DNA from: Desulfocapsaceae bacterium | GTDB lineage: Bacteria; Desulfobacterota; Desulfobulbia; Desulfobulbales; Desulfocapsaceae | Reading direction: 5' to 3' | NCBI GenBank assembly: GCA_030653035.1 | Contig: JAUSAB010000057.1 | Coordinates: 1-64,000, forward strand | DNA: 64,000 nt | Shown here: piece after piece, positions 16,068 to 23,870 of the stretch | Layout: every line of letters begins with the position of its first letter | How positions within the stretch are numbered: the stretch's first letter is position 1 | Program-made: the position numbers and the translations under genes | The notes under the pieces: generated by a model | What the model saw: only the letters and a program-made list of their open reading frames with translations | Databases searched by the model: none | What the model was told of the DNA's origin: nothing

Positions 16068-17360
16068 ATGGGAAAAACCATAGCCAGAAAGATATTTGAC
16101 GCACATCTGCGCGACACCCCGACCCCGGGCAATATGATCCTCGATATTGACGTGGTCATGTGCCATGAGATCACTACTCCCATCGCCATCATGGATCTGA
16201 TGGAGAAGGGGATGGACCGGGTCTTTGACACCAGCAAGATCAAGGCGGTGATCGACCATGTGACCCCGGCCAAGGATTCCAAGACCGCCACCCAGGGCAA
16301 GATCATGCGCGACTGGGCCCGGCGCCATCAGATCAAGGATTTCTTTGATGTGGGCGCCAACGGCGTCTGCCATGCCCTCTTCCCGGAAAAAGGGTTCATC
16401 CGTCCCGGCTACACGGTCATCATGGGCGATTCCCATACCTGTACCCATGGGGCCTTCGGCGCCTTTGCCGCCGGCGTCGGCACGACGGATCTTGAGGTCG
16501 GCATCCTCAAGGGTGTCTGCTCCTTCAGGGCCCCGGAGACCATGCGTGTCGTTCTCACCGGCAGCCTCAGCACCGGGGTGACGGCCAAAGATGTGATCCT
16601 GGCCGTAATCAAAAGGCTCACCGTCAATGGGGCCACGGACAAGGTCATCGAGTTTGTAGGTCCTGTGGTTGACGCCATGACCATGGCCGCCCGCATGACC
16701 CTGTGTAACATGGCGGTCGAGGCCGGGGCCACCAGCGGTCTCTGTCTGCCCGACCAGGTGACGGCTGAATATCTCTGGCCCTTCATCAAGGATCAATATG
16801 CATCCATTGAGGCGGCGGTCGCCGATTTCCACAAATGGCACTCCGACCCTGACGCCCAATACGTAGAGACCATTGAGTTGGATGTCTCCACCCTGGCGCC
16901 CCAGGTAACATTTGGTTTCAAACCGGACCAGGTCAAGGATGTAAGCGAGATGGAAGGCACACCGGTTGATCAGATCTACATCGGATCGTGTACCAATGGC
17001 CGCATCGAGGATCTCCGGAATGCCGCCGCAATCCTTACCGGGAAAAAACTGGCCATTGGGGTGCGCGGGGTTGTCACCCCGGCCACGCCTGCCATCTACT
17101 CGCAGGCCTTGGATGAAGGGATTATTAAGATCTTCATGGATGCCGGATTTTGCGTGCTTAATCCCACCTGTGGCGCCTGCCTGGGAATGAGCTCAGGGGT
17201 CCTGGCCGCAGGTGAGGTCTGCGCCTCGACCACCAACCGTAACTTCAATGGCCGGATGGGCAAGGGCGGCATGGTCCACCTCATGAGCCCGTATTCTGCG
17301 GCAGCGGCGGCGATCACCGGAACCATCACTGATCCACGGAAATTCTTAAACAATAATTAG
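16068..17360 (+). CDS. leuC: 3-isopropylmalate dehydratase large subunit
   Basis: LeuC with LeuD isomerises 2- to 3-isopropylmalate in leucine synthesis and carries a [4Fe-4S] cluster. The 430-residue length fits the compact LeuC type also found in archaea and many anaerobes. Motifs are MGDSHTCTHGAFGAFAAGVGTTD near residue 125, IGSCTNGR near 305 and NPTCGACLGM near 365, which supply the cluster cysteines. The ATG at 16068 follows a GGAG site at 7-base spacing; an ATG seven codons earlier lacks one. It could also act on homologous substrates such as homocitrate or methylmalate derivatives, which sequence motifs alone cannot exclude. leuD is downstream across a long hairpin. Confidence 0.92.
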   Translation: MGKTIARKIFDAHLRDTPTPGNMILDIDVVMCHEITTPIAIMDLMEKGMDRVFDTSKIKAVIDHVTPAKDSKTATQGKIMRDWARRHQIKDFFDVGANGVCHALFPEKGFIRPGYTVIMGDSHTCTHGAFGAFAAGVGTTDLEVGILKGVCSFRAPETMRVVLTGSLSTGVTAKDVILAVIKRLTVNGATDKVIEFVGPVVDAMTMAARMTLCNMAVEAGATSGLCLPDQVTAEYLWPFIKDQYASIEAAVADFHKWHSDPDAQYVETIELDVSTLAPQVTFGFKPDQVKDVSEMEGTPVDQIYIGSCTNGRIEDLRNAAAILTGKKLAIGVRGVVTPATPAIYSQALDEGIIKIFMDAGFCVLNPTCGACLGMSSGVLAAGEVCASTTNRNFNGRMGKGGMVHLMSPYSAAAAAITGTITDPRKFLNNN

Positions 17361-17419
17361 TGCCTTACAGATTATTTTCTTGTTTTTTTTTTGCAAGAAA
17401 ATAATCTGCGAAAGGCACT
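17359..17419 (+). terminator. Long hairpin between leuC and leuD
   Basis: An outer 8-bp stem (AGTGCCTT 17359-17366 with AAGGCACT 17412-17419) and a perfect inner 15-bp stem (17368-17382 with 17394-17408) flank a U-rich 11-nt loop. The left arm includes the last bases of the leuC stop codon. No run of U follows the stem, so it is not a classical terminator. It may pause transcription, protect the leuC message, or mark an mRNA processing site that sets the leuC:leuD ratio. Confidence 0.55.
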
Positions 17420-17474
17420 TATCCCGTTCATCGGGGTTAGCAAATAATCTCAGCTTGTTACAAGAGGAAACTCC

Positions 17475-18023
17475 ATGAAAACCTCCATAAAAACCTTCGG
17501 CGGGCCAGCCATATTGCTGGATAGAAACGATATCAACACCGACGAAATCATCCCGGCCAAGTATCTTACTGAAATCACCAAGGTCGCGCTCAGGCCCCAC
17601 CTCCTCGAAGATCTACTGCTGGATGGCAAGCCCTTTGATTCCCAATCTCCTGCCATGCAGCAGGCAAAGGTAGTGATTACCCGCGCCAATTTCGGCTGCG
17701 GATCATCAAGGGAACACGCGGTCTGGGCCTTTGAGGTAAACGATATCAACGTCGTCATCGCCGAGAGCTTTGCCCGAATCTTCCGGCAGAACATGTTCAA
17801 CTGCGGCATCCTGGCCATCGAACTTCCCAGCGCTGATATCGAACAACTCTTCACAATGCGGGGCGAACTCACCATCGAGGTTGACCTCGATAAAACCGAG
17901 ATGACTGCCCGCTCCAGTGACCCGGCCCAGCCCCCCACAACCTGCTCTTTCCAGATGAATCCCTTTGACAGGGATCTGGTTGCAGCTGGTGGCTGGCTGG
18001 CCTATGCCGACAAAAAGTTTTGA
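17475..18023 (+). CDS. leuD: 3-isopropylmalate dehydratase small subunit
   Basis: LeuD supplies the swivelling substrate-recognition domain of isopropylmalate dehydratase. The 182-residue protein has LLDRNDINTDEIIPAKYL near the N-terminus, NFGCGSSREHAVWA near residue 75 and ESFARIFRQNMFNCGILAIEL near 97, all canonical. An AGAGGAAAC ribosome site precedes the ATG. The gene is 114 bp after leuC, separated by the long hairpin. It is followed by a repeat-rich gap and a glucan synthase gene of unrelated role. Confidence 0.93.
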   Translation: MKTSIKTFGGPAILLDRNDINTDEIIPAKYLTEITKVALRPHLLEDLLLDGKPFDSQSPAMQQAKVVITRANFGCGSSREHAVWAFEVNDINVVIAESFARIFRQNMFNCGILAIELPSADIEQLFTMRGELTIEVDLDKTEMTARSSDPAQPPTTCSFQMNPFDRDLVAAGGWLAYADKKF

Positions 18024-18027
18024 AGAC

Positions 18028-18112
18028 TGAAGGTTAAAGACCGAAGACTGACGTCTTTAACCTTCAACCTAAGTACCTTCAGCCTTCAGCCTTCAGCCTA
18101 AACACCTTCAGT
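18028..18112. repeat. Inverted repeat followed by CTTCAGC heptamer array
   Basis: Right after leuD, TGAAGGTTAAAGAC (18028-18041) pairs perfectly with GTCTTTAACCTTCA (18053-18066), a 14-bp stem that could end leuD transcripts. Next come three head-to-tail copies of CTTCAGC and degenerate copies (18076-18112). The arm sequences are made of the same 7-mer theme (GAAGGTT/AACCTTC), so the stem probably arose from two heptamer arrays in opposite orientation. Confidence 0.65.
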
Positions 18113-18122
18113 TCTCCACAAT

Positions 18123-20741
18123 ATGAACAGATCAAATTTTCTCATTGCTATTGCCATCACCATGATCTCCATCCTGTTCTGGGCGATGCTCAACCGGCCG
18201 GAACAGGCTCCGCCATGGCCTAAGCAAATCCAGGGATTTTCGTTTTCGCCCATGCGGGAAAACCATAATCCCATCAACCATATCCTGCCCAATGCTGAGG
18301 AGATTGAAGAGGATCTGGCCCTGCTGGCAAACACCACCCATGCCGTGCGCACCTATATGCTGGATGGCGACATGGTCCAGGTTCCCGCTCTGGCCCAGAA
18401 ATATAACTTGAATGTGACACTGGGCGCCTGGCTGAATGCCGATCCCCAGGTCAATGAGATCGAAGTCAAAAAACTTATCAAAACAACCCAGGACAATTAT
18501 CGAAACGTAGTGCGAGTTGTAGTCGGCAATGAGTCAATCCTGCGCGGCGAACTGACAGTCAAGCAGGTTGGTGAGTACCTGGATCAGGTACGGGATGCCG
18601 TAAATGTCCCTGTAAGTACCGCCGAGACCTGGGATGTGTGGCTGGCCCATCCGGAGCTGGCTGAGCATGTCGATTATGTCGCCGTCCATATTCTTCCTTA
18701 CTGGGATGGGGTTGAACTGGATCAAGCCGTTGATCATGTGGTTCTCACCATGAACAAACTCAAAAACAAATTCCCCGGCAAAGAGGTCATTATCGGCGAG
18801 GTAGGCTGGCCCAGCAATGCCCGCACCCACAAATTATCCGTCGCCTCCCCGGCCAACCAGGCGACCTTCCTGCGCCGCTTTCTACACCAGGCGGAACAGA
18901 AAAAATACGTCTACTATATCATGGAGGCCTTTGACCAGCCATGGAAGCGGATAAGCGAGGGTTCGGTCGGCGCCTATTGGGGGGTTTATGACGTCCAGCG
19001 GCATCCAAAATTCGCCTTTAGCGCCCCTATTGTCGGCATCCCTGAATGGCGCACCTTGGCCGCTATCTCAATTGTCATCGGCATCATCACCTTCACCATG
19101 CTCCTCATTGACAGCAAGACCTTGCAGAATCGAGGCCGCAGCTTTCTGGCCATCGTCGCCTTTTTTGCGGCAACCGCTGCAGTCTGGATTATTTACACCT
19201 ATTATCACCAGTACATGACGATCTCCGCCATTATTGTCGGCATCCTCATGATCATTGGGATCATTGGCGTTTCCCTGGTTCTGCTGGCTGAGGCCCATGA
19301 ATGGGCGGAAGCCATCTGGCTGCAAAAATGGCGCCGTTCATTCACTCCGATAGAACTAACCGACGAAGAACTGCCCATAGTATCGGTGCATGTTCCGGCC
19401 TACAATGAACCGCCGGAGATGATGATCGAGACCCTCAACGCCCTGGCCCGTCTTGATTATCCCCATTACGAAGTCATTATCATTGACAACAACACCAAGG
19501 ATCCCGCCATCTGGCAACCGGTTGAGGCCCATTGCGCCGCCCTCAATGGTGCACTAGACGTCACAGCAAGCCCCCGCTTCCGCTTTTTTCATCAAGATCC
19601 CCTACCGGGATTCAAGGCCGGCGCCCTCAATTTCGCCCTGGCCCAGACCGCGCCGGAGGCGGTGGTTATCGCCGTTATCGACAGCGACTACCAGGTATCG
19701 CCCCGCTGGCTGCGCGATCTGACCCCTCAGTTCGCACGCCCGGAGGTGGCCATTGTCCAGGCGCCCCAGGATTATCACGACGACAAGGAAAACCTGTTCA
19801 AGGCCATGTGTTATGCCGAGTACCGGGGATTTTTCTATATCGGGATGCAGACCCGCAATGAGCGCAATGCCATTATCCAGCACGGCACCATGACCATGGT
19901 TCGGAAATCGGCGCTGGAAGAGGTGAATGGCTGGTCTGAGTGGTGTATTACCGAAGATGCGGAACTAGGACTAAAGATCTTTGAGAAGGGATATGAGGCA
20001 ACCTACATTGCCAAAAGTTACGGTCAGGGCGTGATGCCGGACACCTTTATTGACTTCAAGAAACAGCGTTTCCGCTGGGCCTACGGGGCAGTTCAGGTCA
20101 TGCGCCACCACTTCGGCATCCTTTTTCTGGGAAGCGGCAAGACCAAACTGACCACCGGACAACGGTATCACTTTGTTGCCGGCTGGCTGCCCTGGATGGC
20201 CGACAGTCTGAACATGCTCTTCACCCTGGCCGCCATCGGCTGGTCAATCGCCATGATTGTCAATCCCCTTAAATTTGACCCGCCCATGGTGATGCTCTCA
20301 TCCCTGCCCCTTATGCTTTTTTCCTTTAAGATGGCAAAAATGATTCATCTCTACCGCATCAGAGTCGGCGCCAGCATCACCGAGACCGCAGCCTCGGCCC
20401 TGGCTGGCCTGTCCCTCTCCCACACTATCTCCATGGCCATCCTGCAAGGAGTCTTCACCCGCAGCAAACCGTTTTTCCGCACCCCGAAAATGGAACAGGC
20501 CCACGCCCTGCGCCGAGCCCTGCTCTCGGCCCGTGAAGAAGGTCTGATCATGGTGGCCTTATGGGCATCCGCCTACGGGGTGACCGTAAAACAAGGGGTT
20601 GAAAACTCTGATCTTATGGTCTGGATCGTGGTTCTGCTGATCCTGTCCATCCCCTATATGGCTGCTGTTTTCGTCTCCCTGATCAGTGGCTTCAGCCGCC
20701 TGCCCAGCTCCCTGATTGCGAACAGGAAAAAAGTAGAGTAA
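18123..20741 (+). CDS. ndvB: GH17-GT2 membrane beta-glucan synthase (NdvB-like)
   Basis: This 872-residue protein joins a glycoside hydrolase 17 domain to a GT2 synthase, the arrangement of NdvB-type cyclic beta-(1,3)/(1,6)-glucan synthases of Pseudomonas and Bradyrhizobium. After an N-terminal membrane anchor (8-24), the GH17 part (about 35-300) has the acid-base Glu in VVVGNESILRGE and the nucleophile in VIIGEVGWPSNA. Two or three membrane helices follow. The GT2 domain (about 405-690) has VPAYNEPPE, AVIDSDYQVSP, ITEDAELG and KQRFRWAYGA, and more membrane helices end the protein. The likely product is a periplasmic or exported beta-glucan made from UDP-glucose. Start spacing is short and no strong ribosome site is visible. 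Confidence 0.88.
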   Translation: MNRSNFLIAIAITMISILFWAMLNRPEQAPPWPKQIQGFSFSPMRENHNPINHILPNAEEIEEDLALLANTTHAVRTYMLDGDMVQVPALAQKYNLNVTLGAWLNADPQVNEIEVKKLIKTTQDNYRNVVRVVVGNESILRGELTVKQVGEYLDQVRDAVNVPVSTAETWDVWLAHPELAEHVDYVAVHILPYWDGVELDQAVDHVVLTMNKLKNKFPGKEVIIGEVGWPSNARTHKLSVASPANQATFLRRFLHQAEQKKYVYYIMEAFDQPWKRISEGSVGAYWGVYDVQRHPKFAFSAPIVGIPEWRTLAAISIVIGIITFTMLLIDSKTLQNRGRSFLAIVAFFAATAAVWIIYTYYHQYMTISAIIVGILMIIGIIGVSLVLLAEAHEWAEAIWLQKWRRSFTPIELTDEELPIVSVHVPAYNEPPEMMIETLNALARLDYPHYEVIIIDNNTKDPAIWQPVEAHCAALNGALDVTASPRFRFFHQDPLPGFKAGALNFALAQTAPEAVVIAVIDSDYQVSPRWLRDLTPQFARPEVAIVQAPQDYHDDKENLFKAMCYAEYRGFFYIGMQTRNERNAIIQHGTMTMVRKSALEEVNGWSEWCITEDAELGLKIFEKGYEATYIAKSYGQGVMPDTFIDFKKQRFRWAYGAVQVMRHHFGILFLGSGKTKLTTGQRYHFVAGWLPWMADSLNMLFTLAAIGWSIAMIVNPLKFDPPMVMLSSLPLMLFSFKMAKMIHLYRIRVGASITETAASALAGLSLSHTISMAILQGVFTRSKPFFRTPKMEQAHALRRALLSAREEGLIMVALWASAYGVTVKQGVENSDLMVWIVVLLILSIPYMAAVFVSLISGFSRLPSSLIANRKKVE

Positions 20742-20932
20742 CGCCAAGGGTAACCAGCGGCGACCACTGAACTAGCCACGACTAGCGCAACGCTGCTCCC
20801 CGCCGTCTGATCGACCCGCTTGTTTGGCCTTTTTTTCATTATTTCATTGGTTACCAAATGTCATGACGCCGAAGAAATTCTTTTGCTTTGATTTCATTCC
20901 CAATAGCAAAGTCTATAAGTTTTCCCGCATCG

Positions 20933-21361
20933 CTACCCGAAACGGCCCCCCCATGATGGAAGATTTAATTGTAGTTTTGACCAGTTGTGAGGCCAAACAA
21001 TCGAGATTTTATCGGAGAGAGTTTTGTCAAAAAGAATACACCACGGTCGATTTTCAAACTCAACCCAATAGGCCTTTTCTTTAGGGGGTGTTTTCTTCAC
21101 ATCAATTTCTACCCACGAGCCTTTGCGGTTCTTTACGACAATTGGAGGCCTGTTGTTAACAACATAGAAAGGACCGAACAAAGCGTTTTTAGAAATTTCT
21201 TTTTCGCTTATGAAAACGATATCTCCTGCTTGAATTTTTGCCAACTCAACAGGCATTCGTTCGCGCATGGCTGTGAGGCTGACGCCATACATCGCATGTT
21301 TCATACATGCTGACAATCTACCGAATGTGTCAGTGTGAACTTTATATATTTTTGATTGCAT
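20933..21361 (-). CDS. EVE/DCD-like (PUA-fold) protein B, frameshifted
   Basis: As read, this is 142 residues ending SWGGRFG. A run of seven G bases (20946-20952, C on the plus strand) causes an early stop. With one G fewer the frame continues through SGSDAGKLIDFAIGNE to a stop at 20851, giving 169 residues, the same length as its paralogue at 21649-22158. Shared landmarks are MYGVS, an AGDIVF strand, LFGPFYVV and RPWCIL. These fit the EVE/DCD/YTH branch of PUA-like domains, which bind modified bases or RNA. It is the last gene of a three-gene set. Its ATG would overlap the repaired nuclease stop as TAATG. The assignment rests on motif resemblance only. Confidence 0.6.
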   Translation of the reverse strand: MQSKIYKVHTDTFGRLSACMKHAMYGVSLTAMRERMPVELAKIQAGDIVFISEKEISKNALFGPFYVVNNRPPIVVKNRKGSWVEIDVKKTPPKEKAYWVEFENRPWCILFDKTLSDKISIVWPHNWSKLQLNLPSWGGRFG

Positions 21362-21412
21362 TACAGAATCCCCTTGAGCTTCAACTCTGGCAATCTCTTT
21401 GGGATACTCCTG

Positions 21413-21652
21413 TCAAGGTCTACCAGGGTCTTGTTCATCTAGGGTTACATATTTCACGTCATGCCTCTTGTATGACGTTTCTTTTAATTTCCAGATTTTT
21501 TCATAGCTGGAGTCCCCTTTTAGCCCCAGAAACTCAACGTATATTTTAATAGATGGGATATACCAATCGGGAACAATACGAATAGAATCAAGGTAGATAG
21601 CTTTTTCATAATAGGTGACAATGCCGTGCTCAGCAAACCAATTGTCTATCAT
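21413..21652 (-). CDS. Small PD-(D/E)XK-type nuclease, frameshifted
   Basis: As read, 79 residues. The core HGIVTYYEKAIYL, then VPDWYIP, then IYVEFLGL and a basic helix YEKIWKLKETSYKR, matches the stand-alone PD-(D/E)XK fold seen in Vsr-like and helicase-linked nucleases (candidate metal ligands Asp28 and Glu40). A CCC run (21426-21428) shifts the frame to an early stop. With one base fewer the protein continues as DLDRSIPKRLPELKLKGIL to a stop at 21361-21363, 96 residues, overlapping the next start as TAATG. It overlaps the upstream EVE-like gene by ATGA. The likely role is cleavage of DNA recognised by its partners, which is inference. Confidence 0.6.
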   Translation of the reverse strand: MIDNWFAEHGIVTYYEKAIYLDSIRIVPDWYIPSIKIYVEFLGLKGDSSYEKIWKLKETSYKRHDVKYVTLDEQDPGRP

Positions 21653-22158
21653 ATACTCTCCCCGAGAGCGAACCCAAACACCAGCATTGTCCTATATCCA
21701 TTGGCTTTAGATGTAGGGAGGTATTCATCTTGAATTAAATTGGAAAGGATTTTCTCTGATGCTGGACTGGCAATTGGCTCACAGGCTGGAAATGAACGAA
21801 AAACATTCAATGCTCGAAGAGAATTGATGTAGCTGTCGGCAGGGGTCAGGAAAATGCACCACGGAAATTGATTAATCCATCTCGGAGAATGCTCACTAAA
21901 GGCAACAACAACATTACCCCAAACCCCTTCCTTTTCTATTACTGAACTGACCCATGATTTTTTGTTTGCAGAAGCTATGAAAGGCCCCAGGTAAGCATAT
22001 TCGTTGGCATCATGTTTTAGCCTCAGAAGTATGATATCACCTTCTTTCATATATCCAAGTTTCTTATATTTAGGGTCGCTTACTCCATAAACCTGAAAAT
22101 CACGACAGTCATCCAGAAATTGCTGCTTATTAGTTTGGAGTATACATAAATTTTTCAT
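21649..22158 (-). CDS. EVE/DCD-like (PUA-fold) protein A
   Basis: This intact 169-residue protein starts CILQTNKQQFLDDCRDFQVYGVS, then KEGDIILLRL, YLGPFIASA and FPWCIFLTP, the order of strands and turns seen in EVE/DCD-type PUA-like domains. Such domains read modified cytosine or RNA and are often tied to restriction or stress systems. Its paralogue at 20933-21361 shares YGVS, GDI, GPF and PWCI at matching positions. It is the first gene of the cassette, overlaps the nuclease start by ATGA, and has modest ribosome-site similarity. AT-richer base use than the flanking ndvB and fbp genes suggests transfer. A specific ligand cannot be stated. Confidence 0.6.
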   Translation of the reverse strand: MKNLCILQTNKQQFLDDCRDFQVYGVSDPKYKKLGYMKEGDIILLRLKHDANEYAYLGPFIASANKKSWVSSVIEKEGVWGNVVVAFSEHSPRWINQFPWCIFLTPADSYINSLRALNVFRSFPACEPIASPASEKILSNLIQDEYLPTSKANGYRTMLVFGFALGESI

Positions 22159-22240
22159 GCTTTATCCATGGGATATTTCGACATCGTTAGGTCGATGAGG
22201 GGGGCCAACAGGACGTTGGGCAGAGAAAAAAAGCCAGTAC

Positions 22241-22359
22241 TATGCAGGCTGGGGGGGGTGAGTTAATACTTTTTCCTGCCTGCATAACTTTCTTCTGATC
22301 TGATTCCCATCCGTCGCATGGGAACCCATCTTGGACTGCGCCGCAGTCCTATTCAGAAG
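22241..22359. repeat. Cluster of hairpins upstream of the EVE cassette
   Basis: TATGCAGGC (22241-22249) pairs with GCCTGCATA (22278-22286). Next, CTTCTGA (22292-22298) pairs with TCAGAAG (22353-22359) and encloses two further stems: CCCAT/ATGGG (22306-22322) and GGACTGCG/CGCAGTCC (22333-22349, one-base loop). The second group would fold as a three-way junction. No gene lies here. It may be a small RNA, a terminator for the hicBA side, or the end of a mobile element. Confidence 0.45.
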
Positions 22360-22372
22360 AAACAACAACAAA

Positions 22373-22579
22373 TTACAATTCCCATTCTTCAATAGCAGCG
22401 ACCTTCATTAAATGCCTTTGCAGGCCGATCTTCAATGAAGTGTTGCCATGAACCGGCACAGATATGCGGGCAGTACTTTCAGCTTTCGCATCAATATGGT
22501 GACTGCCATTTACACGTCTCAACTCCCATCCCTTTAATACCAGCAGATGGCAAAACCTGCTTCCACTCACCGCCTTCAA
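22373..22579 (-). CDS. hicA: HicA-type mRNA interferase toxin
   Basis: HicA toxins are small double-stranded-RNA-binding-like proteins that cut mRNA. The 68-residue sequence shows the hallmark [13 protein letters not shown], which carries the catalytic His, followed by [23 protein letters not shown]. It is encoded second, overlapping the hicB stop by four bases, so antitoxin is made before toxin. The pair borders the EVE/nuclease cassette and may belong to the same accessory insertion. Confidence 0.92.
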   Translation of the reverse strand: MKAVSGSRFCHLLVLKGWELRRVNGSHHIDAKAESTARISVPVHGNTSLKIGLQRHLMKVAAIEEWEL

Positions 22580-22779
22580 AACGCTATTTCCATAACCTTA
22601 TCATTTCCCGACATGGCAATATGGTCAATATCAACGGCAAGACAACCCTCGACTGCTTCATAAATGTTGCTTAATAATTCATCAAAGGTATCCCCTTGTG
22701 TTGCACACCCTGGAATAGAAGGAACTTCTGCCCAATAACCACCTTCTTCTGCTTCATGGATCACGACTTTCAGCTTCAT
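22576..22779 (-). CDS. hicB: HicB-type antitoxin, short form
   Basis: The 67-residue protein has the HicB fold: [24 protein letters not shown], then [21 protein letters not shown]. It lacks the C-terminal DNA-binding domain found in longer HicB proteins, so it should neutralise HicA by binding, while autoregulation would need another factor. The order hicB then hicA, with overlapping ATGA, is the reversed arrangement seen in many genomes. An AGGGTG-like site precedes the ATG. Confidence 0.9.
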   Translation of the reverse strand: MKLKVVIHEAEEGGYWAEVPSIPGCATQGDTFDELLSNIYEAVEGCLAVDIDHIAMSGNDKVMEIAF

Positions 22780-22818
22780 AACACCCTCCAGTGTTTCATC
22801 ACGTCATTTAGTCAATCC

Positions 22819-23832
22819 CTATTTCCTGATCAGAAATCCCTCCACCATATCCACTTCCTTCTTGCTGCCGATAATCAGCGAGACCCGTTCATGGAGCTCC
22901 GTGGGCTGAATATCGAGGATCCTCTGCCCAGCGTCGGTAATGGCCCGCCCGCCGGCCTGTTCCACCAGAAAGGCCATGGGTGATGCCTCGTAGAGCAGGC
23001 GCAGTTTTCCTTTGGGTTTATCCGGGTTGCGACAATCACTGGGATAAAGAAAGACACCGCCGATAATCAGGTTCCGGTGAAAATCGGCCACCAGCGTGCC
23101 GATATACCGCAAGCTGTAAGGACGTCCCGAACCTTCGTCAATATCTTTCAGATAGTGCACATACTCCCGCATCTCAGGGGCCCAGTAGTGATAATTCCCC
23201 TCATTGATGGAGTAAAATTTACTCTTTTCCGGGATCCGGATATTTTCATGAGAGAGGAAAAACTCGCCGACACTCGGATCCAGGGTAAAGCCATGAACCC
23301 CGTCTCCGGTAGAATAGACGATCATGGTGGAAGAGCCGTAGATAATATATCCGGCGGCAATCAGGCTGTTTCCGGGCTGAAGGATATCCTGCAAGGTTCC
23401 CTGCTTTCCCTGACTCTGACGGCGATGGATCGAGAAGATGGTGCCGATGCTGACATTGACATCGATATTGGATGAGCCGTCCAAGGGATCAAAGGCCAAA
23501 GTATATTTCCCCTCATATCCCTCCTGGGCAGGGATAATCTCGTCATCTTCTTCCGAGGCCATGACACAGATATAGCCGCTTCTGGCCATTCTGCGCTTAA
23601 TGGTATTATTGGCAAATTCATCCAGCTTCTGGACCTCTTCTCCCTGGATATTGGTCTTGCCTGAGACCCCGATAACATCGGCCAACCCGGCCATATTCAC
23701 CTCGGCCGAGATAATCTTGGCGGCGACAATCAGTTCTGTCAGCAGACCTGACAATTCCCCGGTTGCTTCACGATGCATGTGCTGGTTATCCATGATCTGC
23801 CGATGGACGGTTTTCCCCATTGGTCGTTTCAT
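22819..23832 (-). CDS. fbp: Fructose-1,6-bisphosphatase, class I
   Basis: Fbp hydrolyses fructose 1,6-bisphosphate, the committed step of gluconeogenesis. The 337-residue protein carries the metal-site motifs ASEEDDEI and FDPLDGSSNIDVNVSIGTIFSI near residues 95-135. Further on are the substrate residues of SLRYIGTLVADFHRNLI and the C-terminal LYEASPMAFLVEQAGGRA. All are full class I features. With the pyruvate carboxylase and PEPCK-like genes elsewhere in the window it fits a gluconeogenic set. It lies 38 bp downstream of pepA in the same direction. Confidence 0.96.
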   Translation of the reverse strand: MKRPMGKTVHRQIMDNQHMHREATGELSGLLTELIVAAKIISAEVNMAGLADVIGVSGKTNIQGEEVQKLDEFANNTIKRRMARSGYICVMASEEDDEIIPAQEGYEGKYTLAFDPLDGSSNIDVNVSIGTIFSIHRRQSQGKQGTLQDILQPGNSLIAAGYIIYGSSTMIVYSTGDGVHGFTLDPSVGEFFLSHENIRIPEKSKFYSINEGNYHYWAPEMREYVHYLKDIDEGSGRPYSLRYIGTLVADFHRNLIIGGVFLYPSDCRNPDKPKGKLRLLYEASPMAFLVEQAGGRAITDAGQRILDIQPTELHERVSLIIGSKKEVDMVEGFLIRK

Positions 23833-23870
23833 TTTTTCTCCCGATTAAATTGATCTAAAAGCAACTATTA

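Noticed and set aside
16023-16859. Minus-strand open frame of 278 codons rich in Gly, Asp and His
   Set aside because: It is the complement of leuC, a GC-skewed shadow.
14054-18023. Complete yej or opp transporter operon
   Set aside because: Only the binding protein is present; neighbours are tsaE and the leu genes.
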